Shown one piece after another: positions 34,668 to 35,026 of a stretch of DNA of 35,026 bases; position 1 is the stretch's first letter; each line of letters starts with the position of its first letter. This DNA comes from JADHLJ01 sp038118725 (lineage in GTDB: Bacteria; Pseudomonadota; Alphaproteobacteria; Thalassobaculales; Thalassobaculaceae), in the NCBI GenBank assembly GCA_038118725.1, contig JAYOIK010000058.1, positions 1 through 35,026 on the forward strand, given 5' to 3'. Below the pieces are notes generated by a model. That model was not told the DNA's origin and ran no database searches. It saw only the letters and a list, made by a program, of their open reading frames with translations. Both the position numbers and the translations under genes were made by a program.

Positions 34668-35026
34668 GGGCCCAGGCGACGTACCGGATCAACGTCCGCG
34701 CGTACGGCCGCCTTTTGGTTTTCCGAAGCCGACCATCGCCCCAATGCGCGAGCATTCCTTGATACGGTTCCGTCCTCGCGAGACGACTGACGTCCGGCGT
34801 GACCGAAGCGTCGCAACTGGGAGCGTTCGGGGTCTCGAGAAGATGAAAGCCGATCTTGTGGTCGCCGGTGAGACCGAAATCGCCGACCGCGGCGGTGGCT
34901 CGAACGTTCAAGCAAAGTGTTTCGACCGGCATCCCGCCCCGAGATTTGTGATGGTCTCGGCGGTTTATTCAAGATCGACAATAATTCGCATGAATAGCAT
35001 ATAAAATTTTACCAAAAATGCGCCGG
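34668..35026. other. Right-edge stretch with no supported gene
   Basis: Several short frames exist on both strands (for example plus 34744-35004 and minus 34522-34932), but none has a good ribosome site or family resemblance. The last 65 bases become AT-rich. TCGACA (34975-34980) and TATAAA (35000-35005) are 19 bases apart and could be a weak plus-strand promoter for a gene beyond the window. Nothing else is recognised. Confidence 0.4.

Overview
The window looks like a chromosomal segment of a free-living alphaproteobacterium, most likely of the Rhodospirillales. The basis is GC-rich coding DNA, a MipZ division-positioning ATPase instead of a MinCD system, a zinc-independent bL36, a class-2 phasin beside clpS-clpA, a GlcD-GlcE-GlcF glycolate oxidase set, and protein families typical of that order (DUF898, TIGR04396-like surface carbohydrate protein, QxH-type dihydroorotase). 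No phage, integrase, transposase, CRISPR array, rRNA or tRNA gene was found. The order and genus are inferences.

Layout. 1-2400: a terminator from an off-window gene, a RidA-family protein, a FemAB-like acyltransferase, and a 61-residue HTH_17-like gene with its own promoter and a strong terminator. 2400-2870: a gene-free stretch holding a recent tandem duplication of a REP/BIME-like palindromic repeat. 2873-8000: clpS-clpA and a phasin (minus strand), divergent from a D,D-carboxypeptidase with a SPOR domain. 8005-11597: a galU-ugd-phosphohexomutase operon for UDP-glucuronate and activated sugars. 11706-13248: a two-gene unit of a VWA protein and a membrane-anchored J-domain protein. 13329-19614: GNAT, mipZ, an orphan molybdopterin oxidoreductase, a small VTT-like membrane protein, a 71-residue unknown, an amidohydrolase and an EamA exporter. 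19707-22058: a surface-carbohydrate protein coupled to a TPR protein, divergent from rpmJ. 22262-26917: glcD-glcE-glcF and a secreted TPR protein. 26918-27050: an isolated 133-bp nested inverted-repeat element that folds on paper as a three-armed cloverleaf. 27071-29303: an M48 peptidase overlapping a DUF898 membrane protein. 29458-32468: dihydroorotase-like protein coupled to an acyl-CoA ligase. 32469-32931: a highly structured gene-free stretch. 32932-34667: a fatty-acid desaturase and a TTG-initiated lipoprotein. 34668-35026: no gene seen.

How it fits together. Most genes are housekeeping: proteolysis (ClpS/ClpA), envelope (carboxypeptidase, GalU/Ugd, surface carbohydrate), division (MipZ) and carbon metabolism (glycolate oxidase, acyl-CoA ligase, desaturase). 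The most interesting signal is regulatory. A dyad with TGC-N3-GCA at its core, similar to my recollection of the PHB regulator PhaR site (CTGC-N3-GCAG), flanks the phasin promoter on both sides. The same box sits at nearly the same distance from the -35 of the 61-residue HTH-like gene. A third related site lies in the structured stretch before the desaturase. This suggests a small storage-granule-linked regulon that includes an apparently undescribed mini DNA-binding protein.
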